Source: Bradyrhizobium niftali
Lineage (GTDB): Bacteria; Pseudomonadota; Alphaproteobacteria; Rhizobiales; Xanthobacteraceae
Assembly (NCBI RefSeq): GCF_004571025.1
Contig: NZ_SPQT01000009.1
Span: 1 to 64,000 of the forward strand
DNA: 64,000 bases
Reading direction: 5' to 3'
The first letter of the stretch is position 1; every line of letters starts with the position of its first letter. Of the stretch, positions 1-8,144 are shown one piece after another. The notes beneath the pieces were generated by a model. The model was not told the origin of the DNA and did not search any database. It saw nothing but the letters and a program-made list of their open reading frames with translations. The position numbers and the translations under genes were made by a program.

Positions 1-178
1 ACAGCGGCCCAGCCTCCAGCCCGATCCGCTTCACTGCAAAGCCAAGCGTCTCGAAAAATTCAACCAAGGCGTTGGGTTCGCTCGTGACCTTCGCTTCCTT
101 CAGGATTTTACCTTGGGCATCCACAACGCATACGCTCGACAGTTCCAATGACACGTCAATTCCGGCATAGTTCTCCAC
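1..178 (-). CDS. IS110-family transposase, N-terminal part
   Basis: Read on the minus strand from a GTG at 176-178, the frame stays open to the window edge for 59 codons. It opens with VENYAGIDVSLE followed by a VCVVD strand, the first acidic strand of the DEDD RuvC-like catalytic domain typical of IS110 transposases; the D in GIDVS would be the first catalytic acid. A later segment reading EPNALVEFFETLG and RIGLEAGP also fits the family. The rest of the protein lies outside the window, so activity cannot be judged. These recombinases insert circular intermediates at sites chosen by a bridge RNA, without DDE chemistry. Confidence 0.8.
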   Translation of the reverse strand, partial: MENYAGIDVSLELSSVCVVDAQGKILKEAKVTSEPNALVEFFETLGFAVKRIGLEAGPL

Positions 179-284
179 GGCTGTCCTCCGTCTCCAGATG
201 CTTGGGGCCGACTCAAGTCGTGACCCCGTTTCATCATCTATCGGGGGACAGCCACCATCATCACCCCTTGCTCGGAGCCGGGCC
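1..284 (-). mobile_element. End of an IS110-family insertion sequence (partial)
   Basis: The element enters from the left edge and holds the 5' part of an IS110-type transposase on the minus strand, then about 100 bases of non-coding end. Its right limit is estimated: sequence resembling ComEC resumes at about 285, and no terminal inverted repeat is visible, as is normal for IS110 elements. The non-coding end carries a hairpin at 204-227 (GGGG, then CGACT-CA-AGTCG, then CCCC). IS110 elements are known to encode a structured bridge RNA in a non-coding end; whether this short end does so is an inference, since the IS1111 subgroup keeps it at the other end. Confidence 0.7.
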
Positions 285-1190
285 CATTACCGCATCTATG
301 CCGCCTTCCATTTCCATCGCGTCACGCCCTACGGCGTGCTCGCCAATCTCGGCGCGATGCCGGTGGTCTCTGCACTGGTGATGCCTGCGGGACTGCTCGG
401 ATTGCTCGCGGCGCCGTTCGGGCTCGACGCCGTGTTCTGGTGGCTGATGGGGATCGGCATCGACTGGATGGTCGCGGTCTCGCGCTGGGTGGCCGCGCTG
501 CCGGGTGCGGTCGGCCGCATCCCGGCTTTCGGCATTGCCCCGCTGATCGCGGCCAGCCTGGGGATCATCGCAATGGGCCTGCTGCGCACGCCCTTGCGCT
601 GGTCCGGCGCGCTGGTGCTGCTGGTGGCGATCCTCTGGGGACTGTCGGGGCGGCAGCCGGATATCCTGATCGCCGGGGACGGCCAGAGCGTCGCGGTGCG
701 GGGCAGGGACGGGCGCCTGCAAATGATCCGGGCCAGCAAGGACGGCTTTTCGCTGAAGGAGTGGCTCGCTGCCGACGCCGATCCGCGCGATGCCGCCAGT
801 CCCTCGCTCGCCGCCGGCGTGTCGTGCGACGAGGCCGGCTGCGTGACGCCGCTCGCCGACGGGCGCCTGGTCGCGCTGGCCATGCGCATCGACGCGCTGG
901 CGGACGATTGCAGCCGCGCCGCGCTGGTGGTGACGCCGCGGCCGGCGCCACCGGATTGTGTGGCGATGGTGGTCGACCGGCAGCGTCTCGCCGCGCAAGG
1001 CGCGCTCGCGCTGACACGGCGCGGCGACGGCTTTGCGGTTCAGGCGGTGAAGGCGAGAGGCACCGACCGTCCGTGGTCGCCGGCGACCGCCGGCGAGGGC
1101 GATTTCGGCGCGAGCCTCGCGCCGCAGGCGCCGGCTCCCCGCACCCGGGACGCGACACCATCCGAGGCGGACATGCAGGCTGAGGATTGA
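285..1190 (+). pseudogene. comEC: ComEC/Rec2 competence channel, 3' remnant
   Basis: About 300 residues resemble the C-terminal part of ComEC, the inner-membrane channel for uptake of single-stranded DNA. The segment FHFHRVTPYGVLANLGAMP, followed by hydrophobic helices and GIDWMVAVSRWVAALPGAVGR, is typical of the end of the Competence domain; the tail looks like the degraded beta-lactamase-like region of alphaproteobacterial ComEC. Everything upstream of about residue YRIYAAF is missing and is replaced by the IS110 end, so the OB fold and the first membrane helices are gone. An apparent ATG at 198 lies inside the insertion sequence and is unlikely to be a real start. The gene ends 9 bases before the convergent gene at 1200. 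Confidence 0.7.
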
Positions 1191-1199
1191 TCGGACGGG

Positions 1200-2141
1200 C
1201 TACAGGTACCAGGCCAGCACGGCGTCGAGCCCGGCGGCCCCGATCACCGGCAGGGCCACCATCTGGCTCAGTCCAGACGCGCGGGCCTCTGCGGCCGCGG
1301 CTGAGGCGTCATGCGCGAGATCGTCGTTGAGTGCGGGCATGCCGGTGGCCCAGGCTCCGCCGATGCTGCCGTTGCCCCTGGCGATGGATTTGTCCGCGTA
1401 GAGCGCGGCAAGGTCGGTCTGCGCGCTGCAATCGGCGGCGCGAAAGACCAGTGCCGAACGGGCCTCGTTCGGCACCCAGATCTCGAAGCGTCGCGCAATG
1501 GGCGTCGCCTGCGCGGAGAGAAATGTCAGCACCCAGGTCTGGTCGATGCCGGTCCGATAGGGCACGCCGACGCCGAGATTGATGCCGACTTCGGCTGCGT
1601 CTTCCCAGCGCAGAAAACTCCTGGCGTTGTGCAGGTCCTTGATGATCAGGGGCAGGCCCGCTTTCCAGGTGCGTCCGGGCAGGCCAAAGCCGCGGGGAAA
1701 CCTGGTGTGGCGGGAGTTGAATTCGAACATGTCGGCGGTGCCATAGTAGCCGTCGACGAGCCCCATCTCGTGGGAGATATCGGGATCATTGTGCCAGAGC
1801 TCGATCGCGCCGACATGCGCCTCGTCGTCGCCGCAGAACAGCACCATGACGGCCTGCAAGAATTCGCCTGAGAACACCGGCACCGCTACGCCGCAGGTGA
1901 GGCCGGCCGCGAGCGCCTGATCGGTCCGCTTGAAATAGGAGTTGGCGAATTTGGTGAGGATCACGGGATGGCCGCTGGCCCAGGCCTTGCCGGGAAGGCC
2001 CTCGTCGTATCCGAAGCGCAAGTTCTCGCTCACGGCCTTGAACGCGGACAGCCCTTCGCCATAGAGGCCGCCGCCGAATTCCAGCCGCATGCGCGTCCGG
2101 TCCGGCACCCAGAGTTCAACGACGCGAATGAAGGTTTTCAT
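1200..2141 (-). CDS. GAF-domain protein, two or three GAF-like repeats
   Basis: About 313 residues, soluble, with at least two copies of a GAF-like pattern: FGYDEGLPGKAWASGHPVIL near residue 45 and FPRGFGLPGRTWKAGLPLI near residue 145, with a weaker third copy around GSIGGAWATGMPALNDDL near residue 260. GAF domains bind small ligands or chromophores, or pass on signals; no output domain is present, so this may be a stand-alone sensor partner. I chose the ATG at 2139-2141 because the 48 upstream codons are Pro/Arg-rich and look non-coding. It is convergent with the comEC remnant. Ligand and partner are unknown. Confidence 0.6.
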   Translation of the reverse strand: MKTFIRVVELWVPDRTRMRLEFGGGLYGEGLSAFKAVSENLRFGYDEGLPGKAWASGHPVILTKFANSYFKRTDQALAAGLTCGVAVPVFSGEFLQAVMVLFCGDDEAHVGAIELWHNDPDISHEMGLVDGYYGTADMFEFNSRHTRFPRGFGLPGRTWKAGLPLIIKDLHNARSFLRWEDAAEVGINLGVGVPYRTGIDQTWVLTFLSAQATPIARRFEIWVPNEARSALVFRAADCSAQTDLAALYADKSIARGNGSIGGAWATGMPALNDDLAHDASAAAAEARASGLSQMVALPVIGAAGLDAVLAWYL

Positions 2142-2362
2142 CGACCATGTCCGCCGCCTCAAGCCAATGACAGCATCGGCGATCTGGCCGCGGAGCGGAC
2201 GTTCAAAATTCAGGCAGGGCCGCGCAAACTTCGTGCGACGGGGAGGCGCGGGGGGATCTGGGCGGATTGGATTCTCGGGACGCAAACCGCACCACGTCGC
2301 CGGCCACGGCCGGCGATGGCGATTTCGATCCTGGCCCCGACCCGTGAGCCGGGGGAGCTGCC

Positions 2363-2797
2363 TCAGCCGATCGGCAGGCGGGTGATGGTCGGCCGACCAT
2401 CGGCGATGACCTGCGGCTTGTGCTCGCGCTCGCCGACGGGCTGGGTCACTGGCAACTGCAGCACGGTCGCGCGCTGGCCCTCGACGAGCTGCGTCACCAG
2501 TACATATTTGCCGTCGGGGAATTCGATCGCGTCGTGATGGCGATCGGGAATGTGCGGATCGATCTTGCCGAACTTGCCGACGCGGGAGTTGATGGTGCGC
2601 GTCCAGATCCAGCGATTGTCGTAGCGGACGTTGTCGGCGAAGGCGAGCTCCGTCCCGGGCAGCAGGCAGACCGCGACGGACATGTCGGCTTCAGAGGCGA
2701 AGCCGCGCGTCGAGGTGCCTCGGAAAGTGGTCGTGACGATCGTCTCGCCGACTTCTGCGGGACGCGTCGCGACGGCATGCAGGCTGTAGTCACACAT
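2363..2797 (-). CDS. Conserved hypothetical protein
   Basis: A 144-residue soluble protein starting MCDYSLHAVATRPAEVGE. It has no signal peptide or membrane helix. It looks like a family I associate with Bradyrhizobium and relatives, but I know no function for it. Features seen are a short beta-rich middle (GTELAFADNVRY, GKFGKIDPHIPDRHHDAIEF, KYVLVTQLVEGQRATVLQLP) and a conserved-looking HHDAIEF motif. The 220 bases between it and the GAF gene hold nothing I can identify. Confidence 0.6.
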   Translation of the reverse strand: MCDYSLHAVATRPAEVGETIVTTTFRGTSTRGFASEADMSVAVCLLPGTELAFADNVRYDNRWIWTRTINSRVGKFGKIDPHIPDRHHDAIEFPDGKYVLVTQLVEGQRATVLQLPVTQPVGEREHKPQVIADGRPTITRLPIG

Positions 2798-2990
2798 CGG
2801 GTGCTCCTCATTCAGGGATAGCGACCCGCGCCTCCTTCGGAGGCACTAGCCCCTATCAGAGTGGAAGCATGTTAGCGTCTTCTCGGTTGTAGGCAAATCT
2901 GCGGCTTGGGTCCGCAGGCTGCCATCACAATATCTTTTTCAAATGCATGAGGAACAAAGTCCGCTCCTGTGCATTTGGCGTGCGTCTCCA

Positions 2991-3194
2991 TCAGCGACCA
3001 GCAGGTGCCGACCAGCCCGGATAGTGCCAGGCGGGTTGCGACGGCTGCGCGACGGCGTTGCGGGCATTGCGCAATTGCTCGCTCGTCGTCGTCTGCGCTG
3101 CCTTGCGGACGTGGTGTGACTGTGCGGCGAAGGCTTGCGACGCCGATGCTGCGATCAGCGCCATCGTGACGGCGCTCAAAACGATCTTGCGCAT
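2991..3194 (-). CDS. Small exported protein of unknown function
   Basis: A 67-residue protein with a clear Sec signal peptide: MRK, a hydrophobic stretch ending in ASASQAFA, and a likely cleavage after AFA-AQS. The mature peptide is about 43 residues, rich in Gln, Ala and Pro, and ends in a Trp/Pro-containing tail (WHYPGWSAPAGR). Many such small periplasmic proteins occur in Bradyrhizobium genomes; no function can be assigned. The flanking gaps (2798-2990 and 3195-3372) show no other gene. Confidence 0.5.
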   Translation of the reverse strand: MRKIVLSAVTMALIAASASQAFAAQSHHVRKAAQTTTSEQLRNARNAVAQPSQPAWHYPGWSAPAGR

Positions 3195-3372
3195 GATGGT
3201 CTCCTCGATCTCCAGCGCCGCGAAGCGATGATGGCTTCGTGCGGCGTGGCCGAGGATGTACCGCCGGAGAGGGGCCGGATAATCTGTGCAAAACCAGAAA
3301 GACTATCCAGCCGGAGCGGACAATCGTCCGCTCCAATCGTCAACGCGCGGGGCGCCAACCGGCGGAGCGCGC

Positions 3373-4074
3373 TCAGTACTTGCGGTACAGGCCGATCAGC
3401 TTGCCCTGAATCTTCACCCGGTTGGGCGGCAGGATGCGGACCTCATAGGCCGCATTGGCGGGCTCGAGCGCGATCGAGGCACCGCGGCGGCGGAAGCGCT
3501 TCAGCGTCGCTTCCTCGTCGTCGATCAGCGCCACCACGATGTCCCCGGTATCGGCGCTCTCGTTGCGCTGGATCAGCGCCATGTCGCCGTCGAGGATGCC
3601 GGCTTCGACCATCGAGTCGCCGCGCACTTCGAGCGCGTAGTGTTCGCCCGCCCCGAGCATGTCGGGCGGTACGCTGATGGTGTGGCTGCGGGTCTGCAGC
3701 GCTTCGATCGGCGTGCCGGCCGCGATGCGGCCCATCACCGGCACCGCGACGGGGCGCTCGCCCTCGTCCGCGGACGCGCTGGAGCTCGCTCGCACCTTGC
3801 CGAGATTGCCCTCGATGACGCTCGGCGTGAAGCCACGCCGGTTGCCGGCGGCGGCCTGGAGCTCGGGCAGCTTGATCACCTCGATCGCGCGGGCCCGGTT
3901 GGGCAGACGCCGGATGAAGCCGCGCTCCTCCAGTGCGGTGATCAGGCGATGGATGCCTGACTTCGAGCGCAGGTCGAGCGCGTCCTTCATCTCGTCGAAG
4001 GAGGGCGGCACGCCGCTTTCCTTCAGACGCTCACTGATGAATCGCAGAAGCTCGTATTGTTTGCGCGTTAACAT
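3373..4074 (-). CDS. lexA: LexA SOS-response repressor
   Basis: A 233-residue LexA with the usual layout: winged helix-turn-helix at residues 1-65 (MLTRKQYELLRFI, LRSKSGIHRLITALEERGFI) and an S24 peptidase-like C-terminal half. The self-cleavage site is the Ala-Gly in GRIAAGTP, the catalytic Ser is in GDSMVEAGILDGD, and the general-base Lys is in EEATLKRFRR, so autoproteolysis should work. Activated RecA triggers cleavage and derepression of DNA-repair genes. I start at MLTRKQ, the usual start in relatives, three codons inside an alternative ATG at 4083. A good operator lies about 100 bases upstream. moeA lies upstream in the same orientation. Confidence 0.95.
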   Translation of the reverse strand: MLTRKQYELLRFISERLKESGVPPSFDEMKDALDLRSKSGIHRLITALEERGFIRRLPNRARAIEVIKLPELQAAAGNRRGFTPSVIEGNLGKVRASSSASADEGERPVAVPVMGRIAAGTPIEALQTRSHTISVPPDMLGAGEHYALEVRGDSMVEAGILDGDMALIQRNESADTGDIVVALIDDEEATLKRFRRRGASIALEPANAAYEVRILPPNRVKIQGKLIGLYRKY

Positions 4075-4173
4075 CTCGACCAAATCCCCCGGTTGATGTC
4101 GTTCGATTCCGAGACGGTGAATTCAGCGGCGAGCCGCTAGATGCTCGAAACAAATCATGAACGGACACTATAT

Positions 4174-4188
4174 GTTCGATATGTGTTC
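4174..4188 (-). promoter_or_regulatory. SOS box (LexA operator) upstream of lexA
   Basis: The sequence GTTCGATATGTGTTC matches the alphaproteobacterial LexA site GTTC-N7-GTTC exactly. It sits about 100 bases upstream of the lexA start and between moeA and lexA, so it most likely mediates lexA autoregulation. Confidence 0.85.
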
Positions 4189-4249
4189 CGCAACTGCTTA
4201 ATTTACCGTGAACGCGACAAAGTTCGCGGAACGCGCATGACCTGCGGGT

Positions 4250-5461
4250 TCAGGCGGGCAGTCGCAGCACCTCGCATGGCGTGCCGGCCTCGGCCTTGGG
4301 AGCGAACGGCGCGCGCACGAGAAGTGCCTGTGCCGCAGCGAGATTCGCAAGCAGTGAGGAATCCTGATGACTGACGGGAAGTGCGACAAGCGTGCCGTCG
4401 TCGCGCCGCTCCAGGCGTGCGCGCAGATAATCTTCGCGCTGGTCATTGGCACCGACGTCGCGGCCGAGCACGGCGCGCTCGCGATGATGATGAATCACCG
4501 CGCGGCCCGACAGAGCGCGAATCAGCGGCACCATGAACAGGAAGGCGCACACATAGGACGACACGGGATTGCCGGGCAGGCCGATCACGCCCATCGCTCC
4601 TAACCGGCCGTGCATCATCGGCTTGCCCGGCCGCATCGCGATCTTCCAGAACGCCATCGCGATGCCTTCGTCCCTCAGCGCCTGCTGGACCAGATCGTGG
4701 TCGCCGACCGAGGCGCCGCCGGTCGTAATCAGGATATCGGCCCCGCTCTCGCGGGCCCGGCGGATGCCGGCGGTGGTGGCCTCCAGCGTATCAGCGGCAA
4801 TACCGAGGTCGATGGTATCTGCGCCCTCCTGGCGGGCGAGCGCGTGCAGGGCGTAGCCGTTGGAATAGACGATCTGGCCGGGACCCGGGGTGGTGCCCGG
4901 CATCACCAGCTCGTCGCCGGTGGCGAGGATCGCGACCTTCGGACGGCGGCGGACGGGGAGGTGCGGGTGATTCATCCCGGCGGCGAGTGCGAGGTCGCGC
5001 TCGGTGAGCCGGGTTCCCATGCGCAGGAGCACGTCGCCCTCGCGGAAGTCGACGCCGGCGGGGCGGATGTGCCGACCGGCGATGGCGGCTTCCTTGATCG
5101 TGATGCGCTTGCCCTCGGCGACCGTGTCCTCCTGGATCACGACGGCGTCCGCGCCAGCGGGAACGACGCCGCCGGTGAAGATTCGCACCGCTTCGCCGGC
5201 GCCGACTACTCCCGCGAACGGCCGGCCCGCCGCGACCTCGCCGATCACGGTGAGCTGTGCGTCGACCTTGGCCGCATCAGCCGCGCGCACGGCGTAACCA
5301 TCCATCGCCGACATCGCCTCCGGCGGCTGGGTACGCCGCGCCGCGACGTCGCGCGCGAGCACGTGGTGGTAGGCTTCGTCGAGTGGAATCATCTCTTCAG
5401 GCAGCGGCTTCACGCCGGCCAGCACCGCGGCGAGCGCGTCAGAAACCGGCATCAAGGCCAC
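4250..5461 (-). CDS. moeA: Molybdopterin molybdotransferase MoeA
   Basis: A 403-residue MoeA that inserts molybdenum into adenylylated molybdopterin to make the mature cofactor. The family landmarks are present: PEAMSAMDGYAV near residue 50, RIFTGGVVPAGADAVV near 95, the MoCF/MogA-like domain with LATGDELVMPG near 190 and TTGGASVGDHD near 250, and MRPGKPMMHG with GLPGNPVSS near 280-300. The C-terminal beta domain closes the protein. In many relatives moeA directly follows moaC; here the two are 7.3 kb apart with unrelated genes between. Confidence 0.95.
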   Translation of the reverse strand: MALMPVSDALAAVLAGVKPLPEEMIPLDEAYHHVLARDVAARRTQPPEAMSAMDGYAVRAADAAKVDAQLTVIGEVAAGRPFAGVVGAGEAVRIFTGGVVPAGADAVVIQEDTVAEGKRITIKEAAIAGRHIRPAGVDFREGDVLLRMGTRLTERDLALAAGMNHPHLPVRRRPKVAILATGDELVMPGTTPGPGQIVYSNGYALHALARQEGADTIDLGIAADTLEATTAGIRRARESGADILITTGGASVGDHDLVQQALRDEGIAMAFWKIAMRPGKPMMHGRLGAMGVIGLPGNPVSSYVCAFLFMVPLIRALSGRAVIHHHRERAVLGRDVGANDQREDYLRARLERRDDGTLVALPVSHQDSSLLANLAAAQALLVRAPFAPKAEAGTPCEVLRLPA

Positions 5462-5580
5462 GGGGAAGACTCCTGCTGGGCACGTTCGGGCGAATGAACG
5501 CGGAACGTTCTATCCGAGTGCGGGCGCAGAGGCAAAACAGCGACGAAGCGGGATAATTCATCCTGTCGTCGGCCGCCCTT

Positions 5581-5685
5581 CTATGGAGAGCGCCAAGTGC
5601 GGCGCGGCATAGTCCGGACGATCAGAAAGACCGGTACGAGTGTGGCCATGGCAAAGACGACAATGACGAGAGCCACGGCCAGCAT
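5581..5685 (-). CDS. Predicted 34-residue membrane microprotein
   Basis: A short frame reads MLAVALVIVVFAMATLVPVF, then a basic tail with RTMPRRTWRSP, and a TAG stop. The first 23 residues form one hydrophobic helix, and the basic C-terminal end predicts an N-out, C-in single-pass topology. It starts 3 bases after the stop of the 68-residue gene upstream, which suggests translational coupling. I have no homology evidence; spacing and hydrophobicity are the only support. Confidence 0.4.
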   Translation of the reverse strand: MLAVALVIVVFAMATLVPVFLIVRTMPRRTWRSP

Positions 5686-5688
5686 CGG

Positions 5689-5895
5689 TCAACGACCGGT
5701 TTGCTGGTCCGGACGGGCGGCCGGCGCCACGTCGGGAGCTTTGGGGCCTTGATCCTTGTCGGGTAGCGGATCGGCCTGGGATTTCAGGTCGGCGGCCTTG
5801 CTGATCAGCTTGGCGGAGAGGTCAGAATCCGACGTTGTTCTGGCGAATTCGAGCAGAAGAGAGGCTTGTTTGGTGAGGTAGCTCTTGCCCAACAC
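5689..5895 (-). CDS. Small conserved hypothetical protein
   Basis: A 68-residue protein from a GTG start, with an N-terminal amphipathic helical part (LGKSYLTKQASLLLEFARTT) and a Pro/Asp-rich tail. The pattern YLTKQASLLLxFA, followed by a helix with SAKLISKAADLK, resembles short proteins common in Bradyrhizobium. No function is known to me. It is followed after 3 bases by a possible membrane microprotein. Confidence 0.5.
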   Translation of the reverse strand: MLGKSYLTKQASLLLEFARTTSDSDLSAKLISKAADLKSQADPLPDKDQGPKAPDVAPAARPDQQTGR

Positions 5896-6062
5896 GATGA
5901 TGCGTCCGTCCGTAGAAGTCCCAACGGACTCAAGAGTCCGGAAGCGGGCATTCCGTTCCCGGAACTCTGTATAAAAATGTACAAAGCGATTTGGTTCCTG
6001 ATCTCGGGCCAGATCGGTTCCGGGGAACTCCCCGGTTTCACCCGCCGGCCGATGCGCCTCGA

Positions 6063-6689
6063 TCAGATTCCCAGCGCTTTGAGCGCATCGCCGACATCGC
6101 GGGGCGAGGTCACATGCACCGCCGTCAATCCGCGCGCCCGCGCGCCCTCGACGTTTTCGGCGAGGTCGTCGAAGAACACGATCCGCCTGGCGGGCACGCC
6201 GATGGCCGCCACGACATGATCGAAAGCCGCCGCGTCCGGCTTGCGCAGGCCGATGCTGGACGACAGGTAAAGCTCGCGGAAATGGCCGAGCAGGCCGGCA
6301 TATTCCTTTGAGAAATGGTCGACATGCGGCCGGTTGGTGTTGGAGAAGGCGTAGAGCGGCATCCGCTTCGCCGCGCGCGGCAACAGCTCCGCGATATCAG
6401 GCATCTCGCCCGCGAAGATCGCGTTCCAGCCCTCGAGGAATTGCGCATCCGAGATGCCTATCCCGAGCGAGGCGCGCAGCGAGGCGAAATAGTCCTCGTC
6501 GCTGATCTTGCCCACCTCGTGCAGCCGATAGGCCTCGCTGTCGCGCACATAGCGGGCAACGATCGCCTCCGGCTTGCAGCCGGCATGCCCCGCCCAGCAG
6601 GCGATCGCCTTGGAGAAATCGATGTCGAGCACGACGCGCCCGAGATCGAACAAAAGCGCATCCGCGCTGCCGGGAGAGAGCGAGGTCAT
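6063..6689 (-). CDS. HAD-superfamily hydrolase (subfamily IA, YihX-like)
   Basis: A 208-residue HAD phosphatase. Motif I is LLFDLGRVVLDID near residue 13, the DLG form seen in the YihX-like group that acts on sugar phosphates such as alpha-glucose 1-phosphate. Motif II is YAFSNTNRPH near 114, the motif III Lys is in GLRKPDAAAF near 149, and motif IV is FFDDLAENVEGA near 173. An alpha-helical cap lies between motifs I and II. The gene starts 14 bases after the lldD-type gene and is probably co-transcribed with it. The substrate is unknown. Confidence 0.85.
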   Translation of the reverse strand: MTSLSPGSADALLFDLGRVVLDIDFSKAIACWAGHAGCKPEAIVARYVRDSEAYRLHEVGKISDEDYFASLRASLGIGISDAQFLEGWNAIFAGEMPDIAELLPRAAKRMPLYAFSNTNRPHVDHFSKEYAGLLGHFRELYLSSSIGLRKPDAAAFDHVVAAIGVPARRIVFFDDLAENVEGARARGLTAVHVTSPRDVGDALKALGI

Positions 6690-6703
6690 TGCATCCTTTC
6701 AGA

Positions 6704-7837
6704 TCAGTATCGGTAAGGTTCGTGGTCGAACAGCGGGAACGCGCTGAACACGCTCGGCGCATTCGTTGCAGTTGCCTGATGCAGGCAGGACTTGTTGACC
6801 TCGGCGAACGAGGTGGCGCCCAACAGGCCGAGGCAGCGCAGCACCTCGTCCTCCAGAAGCTCCAGCATCCGCGTCACGCCGGCTTCGCCGGCCGCCGCCA
6901 GCGCCCAGCATTGCAACCGGCCGATGCCGACGAGGTCCGCGCCCGCCGCGATCGCCTTGACGATGTCGGTGCCGCGGCCGAAGCCGCCATCGACCATGAT
7001 CTTGGCGCGGCCCTTCACGGCCTCGACGATTTCAGGCAGCACATGCATGGCGCCGCGGCCGTGATCGAGCTGGCGGCCGCCATGGTTGGAGACATAGATC
7101 CATTCGACGCCGTGATCGATCGCGATCAGCGCGTCCTCGGCGGTGGCGATACCCTTGAGGATCAGCGGAATCTTGAACTTGTCCTTGATCATCTTCACGG
7201 TCCGCCACTCCAGGCCCTTCTGGAATTCGCCGCCGGTGGCGCGCAGGCGGCTCTCGCGAACGTAGCGCTTGGCGATGTCACGTTCGCGACGGCTGTAATG
7301 GGCGGTGTCGACGGTCAGGCAGAAGGCGGCGTAGCCGTGCTTCTCGGCCCGGCTGACGACATCGGCGACGTAGGCGTCGTCGCCGCGCACATAGAGCTGG
7401 AACAGGCGTAGCGCATCGGGAGCGGCCTCGGCGGTCTTCTCCAGGCCGGGCTCGGACACCGAGCTCAGCATGTGCGCCGCACCGAAGGTGCCGGCGGCAC
7501 GGGCGACGCTCGCGGCGCCATCCGGGTCGAAGATCTCGAGCGCGCCGACCGGCGCGAGCACCACCGGCAGGCGCATCCTGCGGCCGAACTGCTCGACGGA
7601 GCCATCGACCTTGCGCACGTCGCGCAGCACGCGCGGGCGGAAGGCGATCTCGTCCAGCGCCATCCGGTTGCGGCGCATCGTGGTCTCGGTCTCGGCGGCG
7701 CCGACGATATAGTCCCAGGCATTCTGGTTGAGGTTGGCGCGCGCCTTCCTGATGAATTCGTGCAGATTCTGGAACGGCTCGCTGCTGGCGCCGAGTTCGA
7801 CGTTCCTTTCCGGCCGGATGCGGGGTGCTTCGTTCAT
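6704..7837 (-). CDS. lldD: FMN-dependent alpha-hydroxy-acid dehydrogenase (L-lactate dehydrogenase type)
   Basis: A 377-residue member of the FMN-dependent alpha-hydroxy-acid family, which oxidises L-lactate, glycolate or similar acids to 2-oxo acids. The active-site motif SNHGGRQLDHG contains the catalytic His and Arg near residue 253. The FMN phosphate region is IMVDGGFGRGTDIVKAIAAGADLVGIGR near 285-310 (interrupted here only for description), and the N-terminal LNQNAWDYIVGAA fits the family. A strong ribosome site (GGGAGG) precedes the ATG at 7837. lldD is the best name, but mandelate- or glycolate-type specificity cannot be excluded. Confidence 0.8.
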   Translation of the reverse strand: MNEAPRIRPERNVELGASSEPFQNLHEFIRKARANLNQNAWDYIVGAAETETTMRRNRMALDEIAFRPRVLRDVRKVDGSVEQFGRRMRLPVVLAPVGALEIFDPDGAASVARAAGTFGAAHMLSSVSEPGLEKTAEAAPDALRLFQLYVRGDDAYVADVVSRAEKHGYAAFCLTVDTAHYSRRERDIAKRYVRESRLRATGGEFQKGLEWRTVKMIKDKFKIPLILKGIATAEDALIAIDHGVEWIYVSNHGGRQLDHGRGAMHVLPEIVEAVKGRAKIMVDGGFGRGTDIVKAIAAGADLVGIGRLQCWALAAAGEAGVTRMLELLEDEVLRCLGLLGATSFAEVNKSCLHQATATNAPSVFSAFPLFDHEPYRY

Positions 7838-8144
7838 TATTATCCTCCCGAGAATTTGAAGCCTTGTTTCATCGCCTAACCCGTCCGGGTCTCCAAAACC
7901 ATCCTAAAATCGCATAGCTGCGAGGCGTGGGTCGGTCGACCGGTTGCGGCATTGCGCGAAACGGTTTCGGAACGTTGCCAAAAGTTTAGGTCCGGGCGAA
8001 GGGATTTTTACGGTCTAGGCGCCGGCGTGGCCGCCCGGCCTTGAAGAAACCAGAATGGTATTGTGAGAAGCGAGCTGGATCGCCATCTGCATGGCGCCTC
8101 CCAAGCCCCAAGAGAACCGCCAAAGCAAAAAGGCCAGCCTATCC

